DNA of 64,000 nucleotides from Cliona cf. orientalis (Eukaryota > Porifera > Demospongiae > Clionaida > Clionaidae). Under the pieces are notes generated by a model that saw only the letters and a program-made list of their open reading frames with translations, did no database searches and was not told the DNA's origin. Below, in pieces: positions 11,135-20,936 of this stretch (position 1 is the stretch's first letter; every line of letters begins with the position of its first letter). Made by a program: the position numbers and the translations under genes. The DNA lies in assembly GCA_963930775.1 (NCBI GenBank), contig OZ005699.1:7399501-7463500 (forward strand). The letters are read 5' to 3'.

Positions 11135-12699
11135 CTTCTTACTTTAACTTAGCTAGCTACTTTTAGTGCTATTATATAGCTAATAGTATATAGAATTCAA
11201 ATAGTCAGAGAGTGAGGGAGTGGATTGGAATGTACACCATGTTATTGATATTATTGCATGCCTGCAATAGGAGCCTATATCAACGTTTCAGGAACTATAT
11301 ATACACATTGTACAATACCTTAATTCTAAACCGGGCCCACTCTTAGATTAGCTATATATGCAGGGACACACTGCTACACAGCAGCTGCTATATAATGTTT
11401 ACTACATGCAATCTCATTAGAAAAAAAGTTATATTTCCTTCAATCTGCGTTGAAGGAAATGTAAAGGAAATTGTACAGTATAGGGCAAAATTTCCTTCAG
11501 TTTCGGAAAAGTATACATGAAATTTTGCCCTACACTGCACATTTCCTAGTATTGGAAATCTGATTTTTAGTCCAGTGGATCTGCCCAAACTGATTTGAGG
11601 GCAAACTGATCGAGTATAACAATCACATAGTATACCTACGCACCCACATGTATAGCAACTGAAACGTAATAACTATAACGTTACGTGACCACTTGATGCA
11701 TATGAATGGACAAATTTTTGGAGAATAATTTGCACACAAAGAAGTGTATAGCTATGTCACCCAGGGGGGTCCATAGGAGAATCTTATCTAATGCAATGGG
11801 CACCCCTAGTGCTCGTACATGTAGCTATAATAATGCTGCCACGTACCTGTGGCACTAGCTCTAGCCATCAGTTCCAACTCATGAAAGATGCATAAACAGT
11901 AAAATTTAGCTACAAATCCGAAGATCTTACACATATATAAGGAAAAACAATCCCAGACTTGAGTTTATACTAGGTCTATATGTACAATGTCATATATGCT
12001 ACTATTATGTAATCTGTAATAAATCACGTGATTCTAGATCTTGTGGCTAGCGAATATCTCTACAGCTTAGCTTGCAAATTCAATATTATTGCCACATGCA
12101 TACAGTACAATGATAACTGTAACAGTCCTTAAGTTTTAGCTAGCTAACTCACACTGGTTTCAGCAGATTGACGGAGGAAGACTCATGATCAGCACCAGTT
12201 CACCACCTGGCCTGGGACCATCCCAACGTTAGTTAGTTAGTTAGTAGGGATATCTCTCCTATCATTACAATTTTAATACTGGTATTATAGTCGAAAGCCA
12301 ATGGCCATATATAGTGGCTAGTTAGTTGGTACACAATTTTGTTGACTCAGGCTGCAACTTAATTTGGTGTTGTATAATTATATAAATTCACGCAAGTTGC
12401 ATAACAATATATAAGTATAATAAATCATAGATCTACAAGGATTCCTATTACTAGTAGGAAATATGATCTCATCATAATGCATGCATAGCTACCAATTACC
12501 ATGTTAAGCCTGGGCCCTGAGATGTTGTATGCACATAGAACTCCAAATACAGTAATCAAAATATGCACACAAAACCACATAAGTATGACAATAATTATTC
12601 CACAAATCAACATGATAATATAGCATATAGCTACCACTGCGTATATATAGCGGACAATAATAAAATGATTTTTGCACAGGCAGAATACCACACTAACTC
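11135..12699. other. Non-coding region between two minus-strand genes
   Basis: It holds an imperfect hairpin at about 11,474-11,538 (CAGTATAGGGCAAAATTT pairs with AAATTTTGCCCTACACTG) and otherwise unassigned AT-rich DNA. 12,490-12,699 is the 3' flank of the next gene and is duplicated at 8.2 kb. Promoter sequences of the 11.1 kb gene should lie just right of 11,134, but none is identifiable. Confidence 0.45.
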
Positions 12700-15600
12700 T
12701 TATTGGCTCTTGACCAGTGATCCTAGCCAGTTACTAAATCTCTGTCCTAGATTAAGCAGAGACTTTCCAGCAGTGATTGTCTCTTTGATTGGCTGGGAAA
12801 CTGCAGATTTGTACTCTTCTTTCGTTAGCTCAGAGTGCAGCTGGGCGATCCTTGCCTTTACTGGATCTTCATGATCAGTGGCCTGCGTTTTCTTCATCTT
12901 TTTTGATAACTTGACTCCATCAGCAATGATAGCTACAGCAACAGTAATATTGAAATATCGATATTAATAATTAGGGGTACCCGGCATTAATTAGCCCTCA
13001 TGATTAATACATTATTGCTAAGCATCATGTTATGATTCCACCGTTGTTCTCAGTAGAAAGAGGGTTGTCCAACGAGAGTCACCACACTCGTTCTACGATC
13101 CTCACTCTACAGAACAATGGTAGAGCCATAGACGTACGTTAGAGCCAGCGCCAAGGGTCGTAGAATGATGGTGGTGACCCTCGTTTGACGACTCTCACCA
13201 CTCTACAGCGTTAGATAAAATTCTAGTGAGGGTCATCAAGCAAGTAGCTATATATATTTTATCCTTAGCTTCTCGGCCACCAATCATACTTACAAACTTT
13301 TTTCTTTATCGTTTCCATTTCAAGGCCGTACATCTTCATGACATTAGTTGGATTCACCACCCCTTCTGCAGATCGACGCAGCCTCCAACTTCGACCTCTG
13401 TGACCTTGCCTGCCAGTGCTAGCTGTACCAGTATCATCTTCATCTTTGGTAATGCGAATCATAACATGGTGACACGCTTCGGATAGATTCTCGGCAAAGA
13501 TGTAGTTGAAGAACTCTTGGCTGAGGTAGGTCATGTAGTAGGGCCGTGTTGACATAATGATGATGAGTATCTCAACATCACGCATCACTCGAGCAACCTC
13601 CTGTAGAAGATTGAGCTACACTCATTCAATTAAACCAAATACTGTGTAAATTATAATCAGCTGGGGCAAACTATTAAGTGCCATGTGGAAGTGTATACCA
13701 AACTAACAATTAGTGATTCTGGATATTGGCTTGATCTCAAAAGTGGCGGCAATAATTATGGTTAATCAATGATGTCCATTCGATTCAGCATCGAGTGTTT
13801 CCTGTTAAATAAAGTTAATGAAGCTTGTTTGAGTTATGAGACTTTGCATACAAGTTTCCATACACTGAGCTGAAATCGAAATGGCAAACCGTATATGGTT
13901 AACTGATTCACTTGATAAAGAGAAGTATTCACTCAGCTAACTCAAGATTGTGTTTCCTGTTAATATCAATCCACTGCCAAGTTACGGCTGCGTTTATGGC
14001 ACCACAGATGCATCATCCAGAATTGTTAATACAATACTGGTATCTATTATTGTACTTTAAGTGTATGCTAACTAAAAGCGAACCTCTCTAAGAACCCGTG
14101 GATAGGAGCGTCCTCCTGCCATCTCTCTGTACTGCATTAGCGGAGCACCTCCAATGTCTGTAACTGTATGTCAATTGAATGGTACGTACAAACAATGAAC
14201 TACATTGTATTGATAAAGATTAGTGTTAACGATTATGCAAAAATTAATAATTATGGTCACCTCTATCTATGTCGGGGGTCTCTATGAATCGGCATATCTG
14301 GTCAGTACAGAGATCAAATACTTGAAGGCCATATGAAAAGTAATCCAGACTTTTCACCTCACCTTGGTTACCTGCCACAAGATAATTTTGTGCAATCATT
14401 TAATACTATTCTATTCATCAAAATTTGACACGCTATTTCTAGCGTACTCACTCAAAACAGCTACTCGAAACGATCGCGCCATCTCTCATAACTTCACCCT
14501 TCATGACCCTTGAAGCAGCAGCTTTTTATGTAGTGCTGTAGTTCTAAAAATAGAACAAGGTTTCTAAAAATAGACTGATTGCGCATGCGCGGTTACAAGC
14601 ATGTAAAAAAGAGTGCGCATACTATGTATCACGATAGTCTGCGCAATAATATTTTACTCTTGCCATTTGACATAACAAAATTTAAATTAATACATGTACG
14701 TTGTAGCATAAAAACTAATAATATGGTTATAACAATCATACAAGCAATAGTTACTGTACAGAGTAACAGCATGTTCCAGGCCCAATTTCAGGGGGCAAAG
14801 ATGATATTGTAGTAGATTTTTAAATGTTCAACTTTATGCACGTCACTGGAGAATACTTCACCAAGTTAGTATATATATCACTTCAGATATAGCCTCATCT
14901 ATAAAAATAAAACTAGTAAAACTTTATAATAATATTAAACGGGCAAGCGCCTACTCCCTGGTAAGTAAGTGCCCAGTTTCCACTTATTCTGGCATATAAG
15001 GTGACCATACACAAATGTCAACATGTACTGCACTTCAAACGATGAATGTAGCAGCTTCTATACAAAGTTAAATCCCGGGTAAGCGCTCACGCAGGTCAAA
15101 ATTGTGATTTATGTTTACCAGGGATACTATGGTACTATACTACTAAGTGGTGCTCAGACGTACAGAGGAACTGTCTCTCTTCAGGGTTGCTACTAGTAGT
15201 TCTCAAGAGCAACTCAAAGCGAGCTGGGATTATTCCTAGTCATCACTGCACCAGACAGAATGTGTCGAGCATGATTTCAGATAGAGAATGTTATTTAGAA
15301 TAATTATTCAGAGGTATAGCAAAGCTGCAATTGAGTGTACACTAAAGACTCACCTTTGAACTTTCTTGGTAACAAAGAAGCTGTTAATGACCAAGTTAGA
15401 GGCTACATTTGACACTTGGATAGCCCTTCCTAAAAAAGATTATAAACCTCTTGAAAACTTGAAATTAGAAATTATACTATTATGCTCTTACTATAGGAAA
15501 GTTTACGACCCATCATGCAGGGTGCATGAATATTGATCATCACAGAATGATGGTCAGAACAGGTCAGACTCTGTGTAAAGGTATTTCATCATGTGGTCTC

Positions 15601-16015
15601 AGTTACTAACTTATATAGGATCGTCTATCACTATACTGATCAACCTCAAAGATTTCATGGTACTCACCTTGGAGGCTTGAGGGCAAAGCACATGATTAGC
15701 ACATCCAACCAAGTAGCTATGAATTATATTACACCTAGGGAGAAAGAGAGAAAGAGAGAAAGAGAGAGAGCTAGAGAGAGAGAGAGAGAGAGACTCTGAA
15801 GGGAAGAAAAAAGTGAGATGCATCACTCTACTAAGACTGTGTGATCTCGTATCCAATATATAAGATCAGATTTAGCTGTCTCGATCACTATTAAGTTGGC
15901 ACTCAGTCAAGTGTTAATTTAATTTTTGGCTACTATTAAAACTAGAGCTCATAGAGCACATACCCCGCGTGCCATTGCAATATCCCCCATGGTCATGCCT
16001 GAGACCTCTATTCTT
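12700..16015 (-). CDS. Unrecognised multi-exon protein (C-terminal part)
   Basis: Four 3' exons join with matching phases. 14,261-14,371 reads NQGEVKSLDYFSYGLQ to PDIDR. 14,084-14,157 reads IGGAPLMQYREMAGG. 13,294-13,600 runs from EVARVMRDVEILIIIM, through RPYYMTYLSQEFF, to KKKV. 12,700-12,932 runs from ADGVKLSKK to LGSLVKSQ and TAA. Donors are GTGACC, GTTCGC and GTAAGT. The last exon is basic and helical, with a possible coiled coil. Two further candidate exons lie upstream: about 15,345-15,435 (RAIQVSNVASNLVINSFFV) and about 15,965-16,013. They join each other in phase, but the connection to 14,371 is missing. The family is not recognised; the middle exon suggests a globular cytosolic domain. 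The start is not found. The last exon is duplicated at 8.2 kb. Confidence 0.6.
15738..15792. repeat. GA-rich microsatellite
   Basis: A run of (GAGA)n and (GAAA)n repeats. The apparent ORFs through it on both strands are low-complexity artefacts. Confidence 0.9.
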
Positions 16016-16024
16016 TGAAGTTTA

Positions 16025-16470
16025 GTCTCTTGCTACTCATGAACTTTTTCGTTCCCTTCTGAGAGCCATGATCACAAATGACATTAATTTTGTGCTAGAA
16101 GTATGCTGTAGAGCAGCTCTAGCATGCACAGTAGACTCCCATGGCAGAGCAGCTCGAGCATACGCAATAGACTTCATGAGGTGCTAGGTGGGCATGTCCG
16201 ATATCGATGAAGGCGTGTCCGACATACTCGCACAATTTCTAGCTTCCTTGGATCTCTTGCTACTCTTGAACTTTTTCGTTCCCTTCTGAGATCCATGATC
16301 ACATATAACATTAATTTGTGCTAGAAGCATGCTGTAGAGCAGCTTGAGCATGCGCAGTAGACTCCCTAGAACTAGTGGAATAGCTCGAACATGCGCAATA
16401 GACTTCATGAAGTACTAGGTGGGCGTGTCCGATGTAGGCGTGTCCGACATACTCGCACGATTTGTAGCTT
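16025..16470. repeat. Tandem duplication of a ~225 bp unit
   Basis: Two head-to-tail copies (about 16,025-16,250 and 16,252-16,470) share CTCTTGCTACT, GAACTTTTTCGTTCCCTTCT, GCTAGAAG.ATGCTGTAGAGC and GGCGTGTCCGACATACTCGC. No coding function. It lies just upstream of the candidate 5' exons of the 12.7-16 kb gene. Confidence 0.75.
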
Positions 16471-16499
16471 CCCTAGGTATTGCCTGGGGTTAAGAATGA

Positions 16500-16680
16500 G
16501 ACAGAAGGTGTTTTTTCGCGGTCTTACACCATTTTATCCCATTTATTGACCCTACTTTTGCTTAAATGTTGAGATTTGCCGATTTTTATGCTGACAGACG
16601 ACAGACGACAGACAACAGACAACAGACAAACCGATTGCTTTACCCCCTGCTGCGCATGCGCGCACGCGGGGTAATTAATT
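16500..16680. repeat. Dispersed repeat with ACAGACGACAGACAAC tract
   Basis: A GACAGAC/ACAGACAACAGAC tract is followed by CCGATTGCTTTACCCC and a GC-rich CGCATGCGCGCACGCGGGG. A shorter relative lies at about 27,570-27,655 (ACAACAGACAAACAGATTGC), so this is a dispersed repeat. Its ends are not defined. Confidence 0.5.
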
Positions 16681-17062
16681 TTGGTACTGCACATGCATAT
16701 ACTCACTTCAATTACCAAGATTCATGATAGCCTCCTGTCTGTGGTTTGTTCAGGAAATGTTCAAATTATACAAGATACATAATAATGTTGACGTAAATAA
16801 TATAATGATATGCGATTGTTATAATGCTGTAGGTGGTACACATGGGGCAACAATGTCATGTGACATACAGAGTCCGGAATTCAGAGGTTGCATGTCCACT
16901 TTGCAGGTGCTGCTATTATAATAATAATATTATTATTACAATATAAGTTGGTGCATAATAATAGATGAAGTGACACTGTCTGTTATGGGAGTGTCCATTA
17001 ATAGAGAATTGATTATTAATAATATGCATTATTAGACTTCAAATGCTAGCAGTATTTTGACT

Positions 17063-17314
17063 TTAGTGTTTGCACAAAGCTTGGTAATTCCCTACAATTT
17101 CAAAAACTTCCACTATAGCACACCATGAGGGTTGTGGCTCTTTGTTGAGCCACACACGGAACATCTCTCGTAAACAAGTCCTACTATCACCATGATCAGC
17201 TTTAATACGACTTAATTCTCCATCGTTAATTTCCAACATTATACCGATATTTTCCCACATCAAATTTAGCATTGGTATAGAATTCCTTCAAGAGATCTTT
17301 TAGCGATGGTGCAC
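17063..17314 (-). pseudogene. Death-domain exon
   Basis: The minus strand encodes a death-domain fold sequence: WENIGIMLEINDGELSRIK, SRTCLREMFRVWL, then PQPSWCAIVEVFEIVGNY and a stop at 17,063. Death domains are six-helix adaptor modules in apoptotic and immune signalling, and sponges have many. Helix 1 (APSLKDLLKEFYTNAKF) is present directly upstream after a CAG acceptor at 17,315, but one base out of frame with the rest (junction near 17,260). So the exon carries a frameshift or a sequencing error. Upstream exons that would reveal partner domains were not found. Confidence 0.65.
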
Positions 17315-17642
17315 CTGCATAATTCACAAGAATCCTATTATGTCATTGTGTATAGAGCACAATAAGAATTCAATGATAATCGTGACAGTTGAGCCTCCGG
17401 ACAAAGGACACTTTGGGAACAGGCCTCTTGTCCTTTGCTCGGAGGTTGTCCCTATCTCGGAGGTTCATGATTTTTCAACCCATTTTGATTGTATTATCCT
17501 TAATAAGTTCAACAAATGCACTGAAATGCATAATAAGAGCAGTAGAGATGATAATCAAGTAGCTAGTTGGTATGTTCTGTTTTCAGTATCAACATAGCAC
17601 TGGCTGATTTTTTTTTTTTTTTTTTTTTTCAAGGCGACCAGA

Positions 17643-18010
17643 ACACTAAGCAGAAAAAAAATTGTTCGAAAACCGCCACATAGTTGAGCTGGATGCATAG
17701 TAGAGCCATACAATGCAAGCAGGCAGCCTATACATCAATTTTGATCAAAGTGGGTAATGGTCGTCACGTTAATGTGCGCGCGTGGCCCCACCCCTCACGT
17801 AGCGCGTGGGCGGAAAACATTGCAAATGCATGGCTTCCTATACAAACATAATATGGGGTAACTTCAAAGGGCCGTAACTATAATTCTAAGGTGTGAATCA
17901 AAATTCCCCAGGGTCAAATCTCTAGTTTCGACCCATTCTGCGTGCCCATGTAAAAATTATCTCCCCAAGTGCTCCCAACCCCCCCAAACATTAATTAATT
18001 ATTTAAATCT
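17643..18010 (+). mobile_element. CACTAAG-family non-autonomous element, copy a
   Basis: It starts ACACTAAGCAGAAAAAAAAT and contains the recurrent body (AGTTGAGCTGGATGC, GGCGGAAAACATTGCAAATG, CCCCAAGTGCTCCCAA). It ends in poly(T) beside a tRNA-bearing element, and its right inverted end is missing. Related copies lie at 19,451, 33,427, 33,816, 41,972 (minus) and 42,490 (minus). Confidence 0.7.
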
Positions 18011-18031
18011 TTTTTTTTTTCAAGCTAAACC

Positions 18032-18665
18032 ACAACCTAAGATAAAAGAATTTTATCAAGCAGTAATTAGTTAACGGTATGTCACCATTTTCTATCATAC
18101 ATGCCTGCTACAATAGGTCAGGTATGTGGTAAGGCAGAAAATCTCAAGTTGCAAATATTGATTACTATAATACTAATGCGTAACATATCTGAGAGTGACT
18201 TGGGGCTTGTATACGTAATCATCCCCTAGTCTAGATCCAACGTAAGGAGCACTGCCCATGGAATGTTGTTGGTGTATGTCAACTGCCTTCCTAGCATCAC
18301 TGGCAGTGGAAAAAAAGATGGAAAAAAATTGGCCCCGGGTGGGATTCGAACCAGTGCACGCATTTGACACTGGTTGGCAGACACTGAGCTTAACCATTGC
18401 ACCATCTGGACAGTAGTCATTTCCTTCATACTTTAGTGGTTAGAAACTACTACGACTCTTATTTCAAAATTGAAAGTGAAAATCAAAAATCTGAGACGAT
18501 TCAATTATTATTTTTGATCCACTCTACATGCTGATATAAAAATTATTGCACAATACCTTTTCCTGTGCTTCGAATGCATTATTTACATTACATTACATTA
18601 CATTACATTACATTACATTAATTACATTACATTACACGCTCACATATTCTTTTATCTTAGGTTGT
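18032..18665 (-). mobile_element. TIR element carrying a tRNA-like sequence, copy 1
   Basis: 634 bp with 20 bp inverted ends ACAACCTAAGATAAAAGAAT and ATTCTTTTATCTTAGGTTGT. A tRNA-like segment lies in the middle on the minus strand, and a (TTACA)n tract lies near one end (18,583-18,637). One further full copy lies at 32,723-33,387, and a third copy is split by the large transposon (20,279-20,610 plus 32,376-32,712). TIR ends point to a DNA-transposon MITE, whereas tRNA-like heads are typical of SINEs. The combination is unusual. Confidence 0.8.
18330..18412 (-). other. tRNA-like segment (pol III A and B boxes)
   Basis: On the minus strand, TGGTGCAATGG fits a pol III A box and GGTTCGAATCCC a B box, with normal tRNA spacing and a CCCGGGGCCA 3' end. 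I do not claim a functional tRNA: no clean anticodon arm could be folded. The same segment occurs at 32,380-32,459 and 33,047-33,125. Confidence 0.7.
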
Positions 18666-18769
18666 AACAAGCTACCGTGCACACTAAGCAGAAAAAAAAA
18701 ACTGCGGCACATAAGTATACGTACCTGCATTGTATAGGTTCACACGAACTTAGGCTTACTTTACATTGA

Positions 18770-19151
18770 TTGGGCTATTCCAGATAATGAGGATACACCC
18801 CTATGGAGGAAGGTTGATTAGTATTGTAGGGTCAAGACTTAGGGTGATTTAATGAAGTATTGAGGGCATTTTTATGGATTTTAATGAGGTATTGTAGGTA
18901 CCATTGTAGATAGTAATGAAGTATTGAGGGGCATGGCAGTGAATAACTAGTATTGATGGAGTAACTAGTCAGGGTATGGAGGAATTACAATTAGTTTTGT
19001 AGGGTGAAATCGAGATTATTGATTAGTTTTATAGGGTAAAATGAGCAACTTGATTAGTTTTGATGGTTACTTTGCACTTCAATTGGTATTTAGGGTAATG
19101 AACATAAATCTCTTCCTCCATAGGGGTGTACGCCTATTATCTGGAATAGCC
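18770..19151. mobile_element. MITE with GGGCTATTCCAGATAAT ends
   Basis: Inverted ends of about 40 bp: GGGCTATTCCAGATAAT..TACACCCCTATGGAGGAAG on the left and the inverse at 19,110-19,151. ATT lies on both sides (possible 3 bp target duplication). The interior is a degenerate tandem array of 'TTAGT.TTGTAGGGT' and 'AATGAAGTATTGAGGG' units. Non-coding. Confidence 0.75.
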
Positions 19152-19373
19152 CATTGTTTACCATGCAGATACATACACTGCAATACTTTATGTACATTTG
19201 GTATATATTACTATGGTAACAACATCTAATGTAACTAAAACCATTCTTCAGTAGAGTAGAGCATCCATAGTCAAGTCATGTTCAAAACAGCTACCCTAGC
19301 CCACAATAATTTAATCAGTGTACAGTGCCTGTACGATTTAGCATTGGTATACCATAGTAACAATACCAAGTAC

Positions 19374-19443
19374 CTTAGATGATTTCCACCCACTCTAACT
19401 GCGCCGCAGGCGCAGTTAGAGCTTGCTGGAAATCATCTAAGGA
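19374..19443. repeat. Compact palindrome
   Basis: CCTTAGATGATTTCCA at the left pairs with TGGAAATCATCTAAGG at the right. The inner stem CTCTAACTGCGCC pairs with GGCGCAGTTAGAG around a 3-base loop. About 70 bp in all; likely a minimal fold-back element or extruding cruciform. Confidence 0.8.
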
Positions 19444-19450
19444 GCTACCA

Positions 19451-20266
19451 TGCACACTAAGCACAAAAAGTTCCACATAATTAGAAACATGCATGTATAT
19501 AATATTCACGCGCTACAGTATAATAATAATATTATTACTGTAAAAAAATTGTCCAGAAACCACCACATAGTTGAGCTGGATGCCCATACAATCGGAAACA
19601 AGGCCGTCTATGCTCCTAATAGAACCGCCTAGAAAACTCAGAGTATATGATCAGTGTTGAGAGGTTCAGTACCAGTGGCCGCTGCAATATGTTACTTCCT
19701 ACTAGTACTCAAGATCATCACAGCACACACACAAGGCTAGGCGAAGAGGTTCAGTACCTGTGGCCCCTGCAACACGTTACTTCGTACTAGTACTCAAGAT
19801 CACCACAGCACACACACAAGGCTAGGGGAAAAGCACAAAACAATTTTAGTTATGTTTCTCAACTAGATGTACTTTCCCACACATCCACAATGTAAAACTA
19901 TAGCTGTATTACCCCACCTACCTCAGCAAAAACGGGAGAGTTACAGTTGTGACTGATTCCTCATCCATTCAGCAAGTCTCTGGATACAATACCAGCTCCA
20001 TGGTAGCCTATGCATGTACTGGACTAGCGATTTTCTAAATAACGCACACCGGGACTCAAAACATTGCAAACACATGGCTTCCCTGTACAAACATATGGGT
20101 AAACTTTAAAGGGCCATAACTTTAATTCTAAGACATGAATCAAAATTCCCCAGGGTCAAATCTCTAGTTTCGACCCATTCTGCGTGCCCATGTAAAAATT
20201 ATCTCCCCAAGTGCTCCCAAACCCCCCATGAATTTTTATTTTATTTTTTTTTCTACTTAGTGCGTA
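19451..20266 (+). mobile_element. CACTAAG-family element, copy c
   Basis: Bounded by CACACTAAGCACAAAAAG at the left and TTTTTTCTACTTAGTGCG at the right (inverted). It contains an internal tandem duplication of about 95 bp (19,655-19,745 and 19,748-19,830; AGGTTCAGTACC..GTGGCC..CACACAAGGCTAG) and the family body. A related long copy is 33,816-34,820. Confidence 0.7.
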
Positions 20267-20278
20267 ACAAGCTAAACC

Positions 20279-20610
20279 ACAACCTAAGATAAAAGAATTT
20301 TATCAACAAGTAATTAGTTAACGGTATGTCACCAGTTCCTATCATATATGTCTGCTACAATAGGTCAGGTATGTGGTAAGGCAGAAAATCTCAACTTGCA
20401 AACATTGATTACTATACCCACTATAACGTCATAATACTAATGCACAGCGTGACATCTGAGATCTGTGTATTTGAGAGTGACTTGGGGCTTGTATATGTAA
20501 TCATCCCCCAGTCTAGATCCAACATACGGAGCATCACCCATGGAATGTTATTTGTGTATGTAGACTGCCTTCCCAGCATCACTGGCAGTGAAAAAAAAGA
20601 TGGAAAAAAA
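20279..20610 (-). mobile_element. Left half of tRNA-bearing TIR element, split by large transposon
   Basis: It starts ACAACCTAAGATAAAAGAAT and matches the first half of 32,723-33,387 up to GATGGAAAAAAA. The rest of the same element (TTGGCCCCGGGTGGG onward) resumes at 32,376 and ends at 32,712. This split defines the insertion site of the 11.8 kb transposon. Confidence 0.85.
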
Positions 20611-20808
20611 TCCCAGCTAGAATAGACTTGCAAGTTCGTGCAAGATTCTTGCATTATGTACAAGATCTTGCACTTTTCTTGCAATTGCAAGGTTTGCACC
20701 ATGCATCTTGCGGAATCTGTGCATATTTCTTGCAAGTGCAAGACACACCTTGCACAAAACTTGCACTTGTATGAATTTCTTGCAGTGTGCAAGGTACTCC
20801 TTGCACAA
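20611..20808. repeat. Left subterminal CTTGCA/TGCAAG array
   Basis: About 200 bp packed with TTGCAAG, CTTGCAC, TGCAAG and CTTGCA in both orientations, many as palindromes (TTGCAATTGCAA, CTTGCAAGTGCAAG). Such arrays bind an element-encoded protein in plant CACTA transposons. Here the BEN protein is the obvious candidate. Confidence 0.85.
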
Positions 20809-20936
20809 TTTACAATTATTCTTATGTTGAGCTATAGCAACAAGTATTAATTTTAACACTAATTCCGTTAATAATTGATAACAATGCACACAATAGATAC
20901 TATACAACATCAGTACGAGATAAATTTGTAGGTTCT

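Noticed and set aside
15593..15856. ORFs on both strands with Arg/Glu or Ser/Leu runs
   Set aside because: They are translations of a GA-rich microsatellite.
16500..16680. Possible CpG promoter or RNA gene at the GACAGAC tract
   Set aside because: The tract recurs at 27.6 kb and behaves as a dispersed repeat.
18330..18412. Functional tRNA gene
   Set aside because: A and B boxes fit, but the segment is embedded in a repeated TIR element and no clean cloverleaf with anticodon arm could be drawn.
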